A stretch of DNA of 64,000 nt from contig NZ_JBAHUR010000002.1 of the NCBI RefSeq assembly GCF_036689815.1, positions 394,915 through 458,914 on the forward strand, read 5' to 3'. This document shows, piece after piece, positions 57,152 to 64,000 of the stretch (position 1 is its first letter; each line of letters starts with the position of its first letter). The notes beneath the pieces are model-generated. The model was not told the DNA's origin. It worked only from the letters and a program-made list of their open reading frames with translations, and searched no databases. A program made the position numbers and the translations under genes. The stretch is from Magnetovibrio sp. PR-2. GTDB lineage: Bacteria; Pseudomonadota; Alphaproteobacteria; Rhodospirillales; Magnetovibrionaceae.

Positions 57152-57457
57152 TTACCAGCTCGATTTGACGACGCCGGGGATTTGACCCGTCGAAGCCAGA
57201 TCACGCAGTGCGATGCGCGAGAGCTTAAATTTACGATAGTTACCGCGCGGGCGACCGGAAAGGCCACAACGCAGACGGAGACGATTTTGTGCAGAGTTGC
57301 GCGGCAATTCAGCCAGTTGCAACTGTGCCTGGAAGCGCTCTTCCAAAGACAAGCTTTCGTCTTTGGTCATCGCTTTCAATTTCGCACGCTTGTTCGCGTA
57401 CTTCTTGACCAGGCGTTCACGCTTGTTGTTGCGCTCGATAGCAGATTTCTTAGCCAT
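57152..57457 (-). CDS. rpsN: 30S ribosomal protein S14, zinc-independent form
   Basis: A 101-residue S14 of the long type without CxxC zinc ligands; only a single Cys in [22 protein letters not shown] remains. The C-terminal VKSSW is conserved. It overlaps rplE by one base, showing translational coupling. Confidence 0.98.
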   Translation of the reverse strand: MAKKSAIERNNKRERLVKKYANKRAKLKAMTKDESLSLEERFQAQLQLAELPRNSAQNRLRLRCGLSGRPRGNYRKFKLSRIALRDLASTGQIPGVVKSSW

Positions 57458-58014
57458 TACGCATTGCCTCCAGTCTCGCCGGCAAACGGCATGTTCATCA
57501 GACGAAGCAGAGCTTTTGCTTCTTCATCGTTTTTGGCCGAGGTGCAGATCACGATGTCCATACCGCGGACACTATCGACTTGATCGTAGTCGATTTCCGG
57601 GAAGACGATCTGTTCTTTGAGGCCCATGGCGAAGTTGCCATTGCCGTCAAAGCCCTTGCCGTTCACACCGCGGAAGTCACGAACGCGGGGCAACGCAATG
57701 TTGACCAGACGATCGTAGAATTCGTACATGCGATCTTTACGCAAGGTAACCTTGGCGCCGATAACCTGTCCGTCGCGCAGCTTAAAGCCAGCGATGGACT
57801 TGGCGGATTTGGTTTTTACGGGTTTTTGACCGGTGATCAGGGTCAAGTCAGAGATCGGACCTTCGATCTTTTTCTTGTCCTGAGCCGCTTCGCCAACACC
57901 CATGTTGAGAACGATTTTTTCCAGCTTCGGAATTTGCATCGGGTTCGCGTAGTTGAACTCCTCTTGCAAAGCCGGAACGACCTGTTCGCTATACACTTGT
58001 TTCAAGCGTGCCAT
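57457..58014 (-). CDS. rplE: 50S ribosomal protein L5
   Basis: A 185-residue L5 of the 5S rRNA complex. [29 protein letters not shown] and the C-terminal [26 protein letters not shown] are family signatures. It starts 15 bases after rplX and ends with a one-base overlap into rpsN. Confidence 0.98.
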   Translation of the reverse strand: MARLKQVYSEQVVPALQEEFNYANPMQIPKLEKIVLNMGVGEAAQDKKKIEGPISDLTLITGQKPVKTKSAKSIAGFKLRDGQVIGAKVTLRKDRMYEFYDRLVNIALPRVRDFRGVNGKGFDGNGNFAMGLKEQIVFPEIDYDQVDSVRGMDIVICTSAKNDEEAKALLRLMNMPFAGETGGNA

Positions 58015-58029
58015 ATCTTAAGTCCTTCC

Positions 58030-58341
58030 TTAATCCAAAAGCTCGCCGGAACGCTTAGCGAAGCGCACCTTGCGGCCATCGACGTCCTTGAAACCGACGC
58101 GCGTGGGCTTGTCGTCTTTCGGATCGATGTGAGCGATGTTGGAAAGATCAATCGGAGCTTCTTTCTCAACAATGCCACCTTCGGACATCTGGGAGGGACG
58201 GGTGTGACGTTTGACAACGTTCACGCCCTGCACGATTGCACGGTTCTCGCTCGGCTCAACACTCAGCACTTCGCCGGTTTTACCCTTGGAGCGACCCGTG
58301 AGCACGACGACTTTGTCGCCTTTTTTGATTTTGCTCGCCAT
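58030..58341 (-). CDS. rplX: 50S ribosomal protein L24
   Basis: A 103-residue L24, an early assembly protein with a KOW motif ([21 protein letters not shown]). ATG 58341 overlaps the rplN stop as ATGA; a GTG one codon earlier is not needed. The length is typical. Confidence 0.97.
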   Translation of the reverse strand: MASKIKKGDKVVVLTGRSKGKTGEVLSVEPSENRAIVQGVNVVKRHTRPSQMSEGGIVEKEAPIDLSNIAHIDPKDDKPTRVGFKDVDGRKVRFAKRSGELLD

Positions 58342-58709
58342 CACAACACCTCGGGTGCCAGAGAGATAATTTTCATGTACTTCTTCGCACGCAGTTCGCG
58401 GGTCACCGGGCCGAAGATACGGGTGCCGATGGGCTCGCCTGCGTTGTTCAGAAGAACAGCTGCGTTGTTATCAAAACGGATGGTTTGGCCGTCCGGACGT
58501 TGAATGTCCTTAGCCGTGCGCACCACAACAGCGCGGTGCACGTCACCCTTTTTGACTCGACCACGTGGGATCGCTTCCTTAACGGAAACGACGATCACAT
58601 CGCCGACGGAAGCATACTTACGCTTCGAACCACCCAACACCTTGATGCATTGCACCCGGCGAGCGCCCGAATTGTCAGCAACCTCCAGATTGGATTCTGC
58701 CTGAATCAT
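58341..58709 (-). CDS. rplN: 50S ribosomal protein L14
   Basis: A 122-residue L14 at the subunit interface. [27 protein letters not shown] and [23 protein letters not shown] are hallmark segments. It is translationally coupled to rplX by the ATGA overlap. Confidence 0.98.
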   Translation of the reverse strand: MIQAESNLEVADNSGARRVQCIKVLGGSKRKYASVGDVIVVSVKEAIPRGRVKKGDVHRAVVVRTAKDIQRPDGQTIRFDNNAAVLLNNAGEPIGTRIFGPVTRELRAKKYMKIISLAPEVL

Positions 58710-58758
58710 GGGTTTATCCTTTATTCCGTGTCACGGTCTCTGCCCAAAGCAACGTGCT

Positions 58759-58995
58759 TTAAGCAGACTCAGTGACAACTTCCCAAGTCTTGCGCTTAGA
58801 GAGCGGACGGCATTCGCGGATGCGAACAATTTCGCCTGCTTTCACAGCATTGTTTTCGTCGTGCGCGGCATATTTTTTAGATTTACGCACGTACTTTTTG
58901 TAGATCGGGTGCATCACGCGGCGCTCGACCAGAACGGTAACCGTTTTGTCTTGCTTGTCGCTAACCACGACACCCTGAAGAATACGCTTCGGCAT
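58759..58995 (-). CDS. rpsQ: 30S ribosomal protein S17
   Basis: A 78-residue S17, a primary 16S rRNA binder: [27 protein letters not shown] at the start and [18 protein letters not shown] at the end are conserved. It follows rpmC by 12 bases and precedes rplN by 49 bases. Confidence 0.98.
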   Translation of the reverse strand: MPKRILQGVVVSDKQDKTVTVLVERRVMHPIYKKYVRKSKKYAAHDENNAVKAGEIVRIRECRPLSKRKTWEVVTESA

Positions 58996-59007
58996 TCTCT
59001 ATACTCC

Positions 59008-59208
59008 TTAAGACGCGGACGCGCTTGAGCGCTCGCCGAGGATCGTTTTGATGCGCGCAATGTCCTTACGGACTTGAGTTTTACGCGCGGTGTTTTCCAA
59101 TTGACCGCTGGCGCCTTGGAAACGCAGGTTGAAGGACTCTTTGCGTAAGTCGATCAGCTGCGTCTTGAGCTCGTCGTCGCTCTTCGTGCGGATATCTGAC
59201 GCTTTCAT
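59008..59208 (-). CDS. rpmC: 50S ribosomal protein L29
   Basis: A 66-residue two-helix L29 at the tunnel exit, where SRP and trigger factor dock. [25 protein letters not shown] is the conserved centre. It starts three bases after the rplP stop. Confidence 0.97.
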   Translation of the reverse strand: MKASDIRTKSDDELKTQLIDLRKESFNLRFQGASGQLENTARKTQVRKDIARIKTILGERSSASAS

Positions 59209-59211
59209 CGA

Positions 59212-59631
59212 TTAGCCCTCCTCGCCGAAGCGGGTTACGAATTTGGTGCTTACCGGCAACTTTGCAGCTGCCAATTCGAAAGCGCGTTCAGCGATTTCAC
59301 GGGAAACACCGTCGATTTCGAACATGATGCGGCCGGGTTTCACGCGGCACGCCCAGTATTCCGGAGAACCCTTACCTTTACCCTGACGAACTTCGGCAGG
59401 TTTTTGGGACACGGGCACATCCGGGAAGATGCGGATCCATACACGACCGGCACGTTTCATGTGACGGGTCATGGCACGGCGAGCGGCCTCGATTTGGCGC
59501 GCAGTCACGCGTTCCGGCGACGTGGCTTTGAGGCCATAGCTGCCGAAGTTGAGCGTAAATCCACCCTTGGCATTGCCATGGATGCGGCCCTTGTGGGCTT
59601 TACGGAACTTAGTACGTTTGGGGCTCAGCAT
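59212..59631 (-). CDS. rplP: 50S ribosomal protein L16
   Basis: A 139-residue L16 near the peptidyl-transferase centre. [19 protein letters not shown] at the start and [22 protein letters not shown] are signature segments. It starts 32 bases after rpsC. Confidence 0.98.
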   Translation of the reverse strand: MLSPKRTKFRKAHKGRIHGNAKGGFTLNFGSYGLKATSPERVTARQIEAARRAMTRHMKRAGRVWIRIFPDVPVSQKPAEVRQGKGKGSPEYWACRVKPGRIMFEIDGVSREIAERAFELAAAKLPVSTKFVTRFGEEG

Positions 59632-59663
59632 TGTCTGCTACCCTTTACCTTCTAGTTATTAAT

Positions 59664-60350
59664 TTAACCTTGACGCTGCTGCGGTTGCTGCGCCTGGGCT
59701 TTCTTTTCGGTCGCCATCGGATCGTGGGCGAGGATTTCGCCTTTGTAGATCCAAACTTTGATACCGCATACGCCGTACGTGGTGTGCGCGGAAGCCGTCG
59801 CATAATCCACTTCGGCACGCAGGGTGTGCAACGGAACACGGCCTTCGCGGTACCAAACGGTACGAGCGATTTCCGCGCCGCCCAAACGGCCTGCGCAGTT
59901 GATACGGATACCTTCAGCGCCCATACGCATCGCCGATTGAACGGCGCGCTTCAGGGCACGGCGGGTGGATACACGGCGTTCGAGCTGCTGTCCGATGTTG
60001 TCGGCCACCAACTGTGCGTCGAGTTCCGGCTTGCGGACTTCAACGATGTTGAGGCTGACGTCGGAGTCGGTCATACGAGCGACTTCGCGGCGCAGTTTTT
60101 CGATATCGGCACCTTTCTTACCAATCACAACACCCGGACGGGCGGAGTAAATGGTAACGCGGGCTTTTTTCGCCGGGCGTTCGATGATGATCTTGGATAC
60201 GCTGGCCTGTTTCAACTTTTCGGTCAGGTATTCACGGATCTTGATGTCTTGATGAAGCAGATCGGCAAAATTGCTGTCGGCGTACCAACGCGAATCCCAT
60301 GTGCGGTTGATACCAACACGGAAGCCGATCGGATTAATCTTATGTCCCAT
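59664..60350 (-). CDS. rpsC: 30S ribosomal protein S3
   Basis: A 228-residue S3 with the KH domain ([21 protein letters not shown]) at the mRNA entry. [20 protein letters not shown] is the universal start. The C-terminal 20 residues are Lys/Gln-rich. It overlaps the rplV stop by one base. Confidence 0.98.
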   Translation of the reverse strand: MGHKINPIGFRVGINRTWDSRWYADSNFADLLHQDIKIREYLTEKLKQASVSKIIIERPAKKARVTIYSARPGVVIGKKGADIEKLRREVARMTDSDVSLNIVEVRKPELDAQLVADNIGQQLERRVSTRRALKRAVQSAMRMGAEGIRINCAGRLGGAEIARTVWYREGRVPLHTLRAEVDYATASAHTTYGVCGIKVWIYKGEILAHDPMATEKKAQAQQPQQRQG

Positions 60351-60730
60351 TATGCGGTCTCCTCACGCTCACGCACGATGAGGCGCAAATTGCTGAACGG
60401 TTTTTGAATTTTACCAACGCGGCCACGTGCACGAGCTTTCCAGCGTTTCATCACCATGGCGCGGCCAACAGTGGCCTCTGCGACATAGAGACGATCAACG
60501 TCCAGCTGGTGGTTGTTTTCAGCGTTAGCAATGGCGGATTCCAAAAGCTTCTTCACGTCGACCGCGATGCGGCGTTTCGAGAAGGTCAATTGGCCCAGTG
60601 CACTTTCGCAGCTTTTGCCACGGATCATGCCACAAAGCAAGTTGAGCTTTTGCGGGCTGACGCGAATCATTTTCGCGAAAGCCATGGCTTCATTGTCGCC
60701 TATGGGGCGTGCAAAGCTAGTCTTACCCAT
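60350..60730 (-). CDS. rplV: 50S ribosomal protein L22
   Basis: A 126-residue L22, lining the exit tunnel. The extended loop [15 protein letters not shown] and the helical core [18 protein letters not shown] are conserved. The sequence around the macrolide-related loop looks ordinary. It starts two bases after rpsS. Confidence 0.98.
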   Translation of the reverse strand: MGKTSFARPIGDNEAMAFAKMIRVSPQKLNLLCGMIRGKSCESALGQLTFSKRRIAVDVKKLLESAIANAENNHQLDVDRLYVAEATVGRAMVMKRWKARARGRVGKIQKPFSNLRLIVREREETA

Positions 60731-60732
60731 GA

Positions 60733-61011
60733 TTAGCCCCTCTTACCCTTCTTGTCCGCCAAGTGACCCAAGTACGTGCGGGTCGGCGAAAATTCGCCAA
60801 ACTTGTGGCCGATCATTTCTTCGGTCACCAGAACGGGGACAAATTTCTTGCCGTTGTAGACACCAAAAGTGAGGCCCACAAACTGCGGCAAAATGGTGGA
60901 ACGACGCGACCAGGTTTTGATGACCTGATTGCGGCCGGCGTCACGGGCTGCTTCTGCTTTCTTGAGCAGATAGCCGTCAACGAACGGACCTTTCCATACG
61001 GAACGCGGCAT
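60733..61011 (-). CDS. rpsS: 30S ribosomal protein S19
   Basis: A 92-residue S19 of the small-subunit head. [18 protein letters not shown] at the start and [23 protein letters not shown] near the end are invariant. It starts 11 bases after rplB. Confidence 0.98.
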   Translation of the reverse strand: MPRSVWKGPFVDGYLLKKAEAARDAGRNQVIKTWSRRSTILPQFVGLTFGVYNGKKFVPVLVTEEMIGHKFGEFSPTRTYLGHLADKKGKRG

Positions 61012-61022
61012 CTGTGCCTCTC

Positions 61023-61850
61023 CTACTTACCGTGACGGCGGCGCATGATCATGCCGTCCGTCTTCTTGTTCTTACGAGTGCGCTTGCCTTTGGTGGGCTT
61101 GCCCCAAGGCGTAACCGGGTGACGACCACCAGCGGTGCGGCCTTCGCCACCACCGTGCGGGTGATCAACCGGGTTCATGGCAACACCACGAACGCTCGGG
61201 CGTTTGCCAAGCCAGCGTTTGCGGCCGGCTTTACCCACTTTGATGTTTTGCTGATCCGGGTTGGACACAGCGCCAATCGTGGCGATGCATTCACCGCGAA
61301 CCAAGCGCAACTCACCGGACATCAAACGCAGCTGAGCGTAGCCTTGGTCTTTACCGACCAATTGCACGTAAGCGCCTGCGCTGCGTGCAATTTGTGCACC
61401 CTTGCCCGGTTTCATTTCCACGTTGTGGATAATGGTGCCGACAGGGATGTTGGCCAGCGGCAACGCGTTGCCCGGCTTGATGTCAACGTTGGTGCCAGCG
61501 ACGATGGTGTCGCCTGCGGCCAAACGTTGCGGCGCGATGATGTACGCCTTTTCGCCGTCTTCGTACTGGATCAGTGCGATGAAAGCGGTGCGGTTGGGGT
61601 CATACTCCAAACGCTCAACAGTGCCGACAACGTCGAACTTGTTGCGTTTGAAGTCGATGATGCGATAGCGACGCTTGTGACCACCGCCGATACGACGTGC
61701 GGTGATGCGGCCCGTGTTGTTGCGGCCACCGTTTTTGCGCAGACCTTCGGTCAGGCTTTTTTCCGGTGCACCTTTGTGTAGGCCTGAGCGATCAACAGTA
61801 ACCAGGTTACGTTGGCTCGGTGTCGTCGGTTTATATGTTTTCAGTGCCAT
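61023..61850 (-). CDS. rplB: 50S ribosomal protein L2
   Basis: A 275-residue L2, needed for subunit joining and peptidyl transfer. The conserved His of [17 protein letters not shown] is present, as are [16 protein letters not shown] at the start and [19 protein letters not shown] at the end. It starts 13 bases after rplW. Confidence 0.98.
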   Translation of the reverse strand: MALKTYKPTTPSQRNLVTVDRSGLHKGAPEKSLTEGLRKNGGRNNTGRITARRIGGGHKRRYRIIDFKRNKFDVVGTVERLEYDPNRTAFIALIQYEDGEKAYIIAPQRLAAGDTIVAGTNVDIKPGNALPLANIPVGTIIHNVEMKPGKGAQIARSAGAYVQLVGKDQGYAQLRLMSGELRLVRGECIATIGAVSNPDQQNIKVGKAGRKRWLGKRPSVRGVAMNPVDHPHGGGEGRTAGGRHPVTPWGKPTKGKRTRKNKKTDGMIMRRRHGK

Positions 61851-61863
61851 GACTTTATATTCC

Positions 61864-62163
61864 TCAGACGCCAGTGGTCACATCAATGGAGTCGCCGTCG
61901 GCCAAAGTGACGATAGCTTTTTTCTTATCGTCACGTTTGCCTTTGCGGCCACGGAACACTTTAACCTTGCCCTTTTGGACCAGGGTGTTCACGCCCGTCA
62001 CTTTGACGTTGAAGAGACCTTCAACGGCAGCGCGGATCTCCGGCTTGGAAGCATCCATAGCGACTTCGAAAGCCACCTGGTTGTGCTCGCTCAGCAGCGT
62101 CGCTTTCTCAGTGATGAGAGGACGACGCAGAACTTCGTACATACGTTCCTTGCTCACGCTCAT
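61864..62163 (-). CDS. rplW: 50S ribosomal protein L23
   Basis: A 99-residue L23 at the tunnel exit, docking site of trigger factor and [19 protein letters not shown] and the basic loop [13 protein letters not shown] are conserved. ATG 62163 overlaps the rplD stop as ATGA, so the longer upstream reading is rejected. Confidence 0.97.
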   Translation of the reverse strand: MSVSKERMYEVLRRPLITEKATLLSEHNQVAFEVAMDASKPEIRAAVEGLFNVKVTGVNTLVQKGKVKVFRGRKGKRDDKKKAIVTLADGDSIDVTTGV

Positions 62164-62780
62164 TTCAAACGCTCCTGCAGCTTGGATACGGCGTCCTGGG
62201 TCAGCACCAAAGTGTCGTGACGCAAGATGTCGTATACGTTCGCGCCTTGGCTCGGCAGAACATCGAGACCGATGATATTGCCCGCAGCCAATGCGAAGTT
62301 TTGGTTTACTTCCGCGCCGTCGATGACCAGAGCCGAACCCCAACCGAGAGCGGCCAGTTTTTTGTTCAGATCAGCGGTTTTCGGTGCGGACAGCTCTGCG
62401 GTGTCGACCACCACCAGCTTGCCTTCGGCTTGCTTGGCGGACAGTGCGGTTTTCAGAGCCAGTTTACGGACTTTCTTCGGCAGCTTGTGCTCGTAAGAAC
62501 GCGGGGTCGGGCCGAAAACGGCGCCACCACCACGGTGTTGCGGCGCACGAGACGTACCTTGACGCGCGGAACCCGTACCTTTTTGGCGGAACGGCTTCTT
62601 ACCACCACCGGACACGTCGGTGCGGCCTTTGACCGCGTGCGTGCCTTGACGGCGTTTGGCGAGCTGCCAGTTCACGGCGCGAGCCAACAAGTCGGAACGA
62701 ACGTCCAGACCGAAGATCGCTTCGTCGAGATCGACGCTGCCGGATTTTTTGTTATCGAGGCTGATTACATCGAGTTTCAT
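62160..62780 (-). CDS. rplD: 50S ribosomal protein L4
   Basis: A 206-residue L4 lining the exit tunnel and, in some bacteria, repressing the S10 operon. The loop [28 protein letters not shown] is intact. It is coupled to rplW by an ATGA overlap and starts 5 bases after rplC. Confidence 0.98.
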   Translation of the reverse strand: MKLDVISLDNKKSGSVDLDEAIFGLDVRSDLLARAVNWQLAKRRQGTHAVKGRTDVSGGGKKPFRQKGTGSARQGTSRAPQHRGGGAVFGPTPRSYEHKLPKKVRKLALKTALSAKQAEGKLVVVDTAELSAPKTADLNKKLAALGWGSALVIDGAEVNQNFALAAGNIIGLDVLPSQGANVYDILRHDTLVLTQDAVSKLQERLK

Positions 62781-62785
62781 TTATC

Positions 62786-63523
62786 TTACTCCTCGCCTTC
62801 AGCAGCTGCTTCAGCTGCCGGAGCTTCTTCAGCCGGTGCTTCTTCAGCGCCGCCCAGCGTAGCTGCTGGGAACGGAAGACCTTCCGGGGCGTTCTTTTTC
62901 ACAGCGTCGCGAACCAGAACAAAGCCGCCTGCGGAACCGGGCACGGAGCCCTTAACCAAGATCAGGCCGCGATCGTCGTCGGTAGAGACGACTTCGAGGT
63001 TCAGCGTGGTGACGCGTTCAGCACCCATGTGACCAGCCATCTTTTTGCCTTTGAAGACCTTACCTGGGTCTTGGCATTGGCCGGTGGAGCCGTGAGAACG
63101 GTGAGAGATGGACACGCCGTGTGACGCGCGCAGGCCGCCGAAGTTGTGGCGTTTCATACCACCGGCAAAACCTTTACCGATAGAAGAGCCGGTCACATCA
63201 ACGTACTGACCGTCAACGAAGTGGCTGGCGGCGAGTTCAGCACCAACATCCACAAACGCATCAGCCGGCACGCGGAATTCAGCGAGTTTCTTTTTGGGTT
63301 CAACCTTAGCTTTGGCGAAGTGACCACGTTGGGCCTTCGTTTGGCGTTTGGCTTTGGCAGCGCCGACACCGAGTTGGAGGGCCGTGTAGCCATCCTTTTC
63401 TTCGGTCTTCTGCGCCACGACTTGGCAATTGTCCACTTTTAGCACGGTCACGGGAACGTGAGTGCCATCGTCTTTAAAGACGCGGGACATACCAACCTTT
63501 TGGGCGATTAATCCGGTACGCAT
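62786..63523 (-). CDS. rplC: 50S ribosomal protein L3
   Basis: A 245-residue L3, an early assembly protein near the peptidyl-transferase centre. [17 protein letters not shown] at the start, and [24 protein letters not shown], are conserved. The 30-residue C-terminal tail is rich in Ala and Glu ([19 protein letters not shown]), an extension seen in many alphaproteobacteria. Confidence 0.98.
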   Translation of the reverse strand: MRTGLIAQKVGMSRVFKDDGTHVPVTVLKVDNCQVVAQKTEEKDGYTALQLGVGAAKAKRQTKAQRGHFAKAKVEPKKKLAEFRVPADAFVDVGAELAASHFVDGQYVDVTGSSIGKGFAGGMKRHNFGGLRASHGVSISHRSHGSTGQCQDPGKVFKGKKMAGHMGAERVTTLNLEVVSTDDDRGLILVKGSVPGSAGGFVLVRDAVKKNAPEGLPFPAATLGGAEEAPAEEAPAAEAAAEGEE

Positions 63524-63568
63524 TGGTCCCTTTCCCTAAGCCTTTTCTATAGAGGCTTAATGGTTCAG

Positions 63569-63877
63569 TTAAAGTTTAATTTCAACGTCCACACCGGCGG
63601 CGAGGTCGAGCTTCATCAGCGCGTCCACGGTTTGCGGAGTGGGGTCAACGATATCCAACACACGCTTGTGCGTGCGCATTTCGAACTGTTCGCGCGACTT
63701 TTTGTCGATGTGCGGGCCGCGCAAGACAGTGAATTTTTCGATCCGGGTCGGAAGCGGGATCGGACCACGAACTTCAGCGCCAGTGCGCTTCGCCGTGTTC
63801 ACAATCTCACCAGCGGACTGATCCAGTACGCGGTGATCAAACGCTTTCAAGCGGATGCGAATGTTTTGGTGTTCCAT
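63569..63877 (-). CDS. rpsJ: 30S ribosomal protein S10
   Basis: A 102-residue S10, first gene of the classical S10 operon and also the NusE partner in antitermination. [38 protein letters not shown] matches bacterial S10. A TCCCCGC/GCGGGGA hairpin (63899-63925) stands between tuf and this gene. Confidence 0.98.
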   Translation of the reverse strand: MEHQNIRIRLKAFDHRVLDQSAGEIVNTAKRTGAEVRGPIPLPTRIEKFTVLRGPHIDKKSREQFEMRTHKRVLDIVDPTPQTVDALMKLDLAAGVDVEIKL

Positions 63878-63936
63878 GTTTTGAACCCTAACAGTGGAAG
63901 TCCCCGCCCAAACCTGAGCGGGGATTTTCCGTTTCC

Positions 63937-64000
63937 TTAATCCGTAACTTTGGAGACAACACCGGCGCCGACGGTACGGCCGCCTTCGCGGATTGCGAAA
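63937..64000 (-). CDS. tuf: Elongation factor Tu, C-terminal end (partial)
   Basis: The last 20 codons of EF-Tu ([20 protein letters not shown], then TAA) run off the right edge. EF-Tu brings aminoacyl-tRNA to the ribosome. The arrangement tuf-rpsJ is the usual junction of the str and S10 operons. Confidence 0.95.
   Translation of the reverse strand, partial: FAIREGGRTVGAGVVSKVTD

Overview
The window is chromosomal DNA of an alphaproteobacterium, most likely a marine or microaerophilic Rhodospirillales-type organism. The grounds are the gene content and order: a complete tuf-S10-spc-alpha ribosomal cluster with secY and adk inside it, an ATP12-type F1-ATPase assembly factor, an Anbu/alpha-E/ATP-grasp/transglutaminase cluster, propionyl-CoA carboxylase, DUF1489, and several chemotaxis and bacteriohemerythrin genes. 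The species cannot be fixed from sequence reading alone.

Bases 1-10354 are an accessory, visibly more AT-rich stretch ending at the 3' end of a tRNA-Lys gene. It opens with a plus-strand sulfur-handling operon (3-4254): the end of a YeeE/YedE-type transporter, a TusA-like carrier, three very small membrane proteins (one ending in Gly-Gly-Cys like the carrier arm of SoxY), a degenerate periplasmic rhodanese, DsrE-like small proteins, an active tandem-rhodanese sulfurtransferase and a mono-heme cytochrome c. A decayed IS3-family element, a probably truncated hypothetical gene and a tyrosine recombinase follow. Then comes a four-gene cassette of an XRE-family regulator (own promoter and operator-like palindrome), a Lon-like AAA+ ATPase without a protease domain, and two small proteins.

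Bases 10355-36300 are mostly housekeeping and mostly on the minus strand: tRNA-Lys, coaD, gyrA (TTG start), a wrecked Phd/PemK toxin-antitoxin pair, ssb, a CheY-like regulator, DUF1489, an SDR and mgtE. After these come tRNA-Leu, lipB, a SUOX-fold protein with a sensor kinase and an AlkC-like glycosylase, two tandem acylphosphatase-fold genes (the second without catalytic residues), pccA/pccB with a small membrane protein between them, yciB, the plus-strand Anbu cluster, an ATP12 factor, an AsmA protein and a HAD phosphatase.

Bases 36310-49800 hold a DASS transporter, a sensory block (Aer-like PAS protein, MCP, two bacteriohemerythrins, and an OmpR-type two-component system flanked by two paralogous secreted proteins), an RluA-family pseudouridine synthase, crcB, rarA, a DegP-like protease and a PfpI-family protein. 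Between the first bacteriohemerythrin and the first secreted protein lie two tandem copies of an RNA-like element with compensatory base changes; this is the best candidate for something undescribed. From 49812 to the right end the ribosomal operon runs leftward from tuf (cut by the window) to rplQ and ends in a strong terminator.
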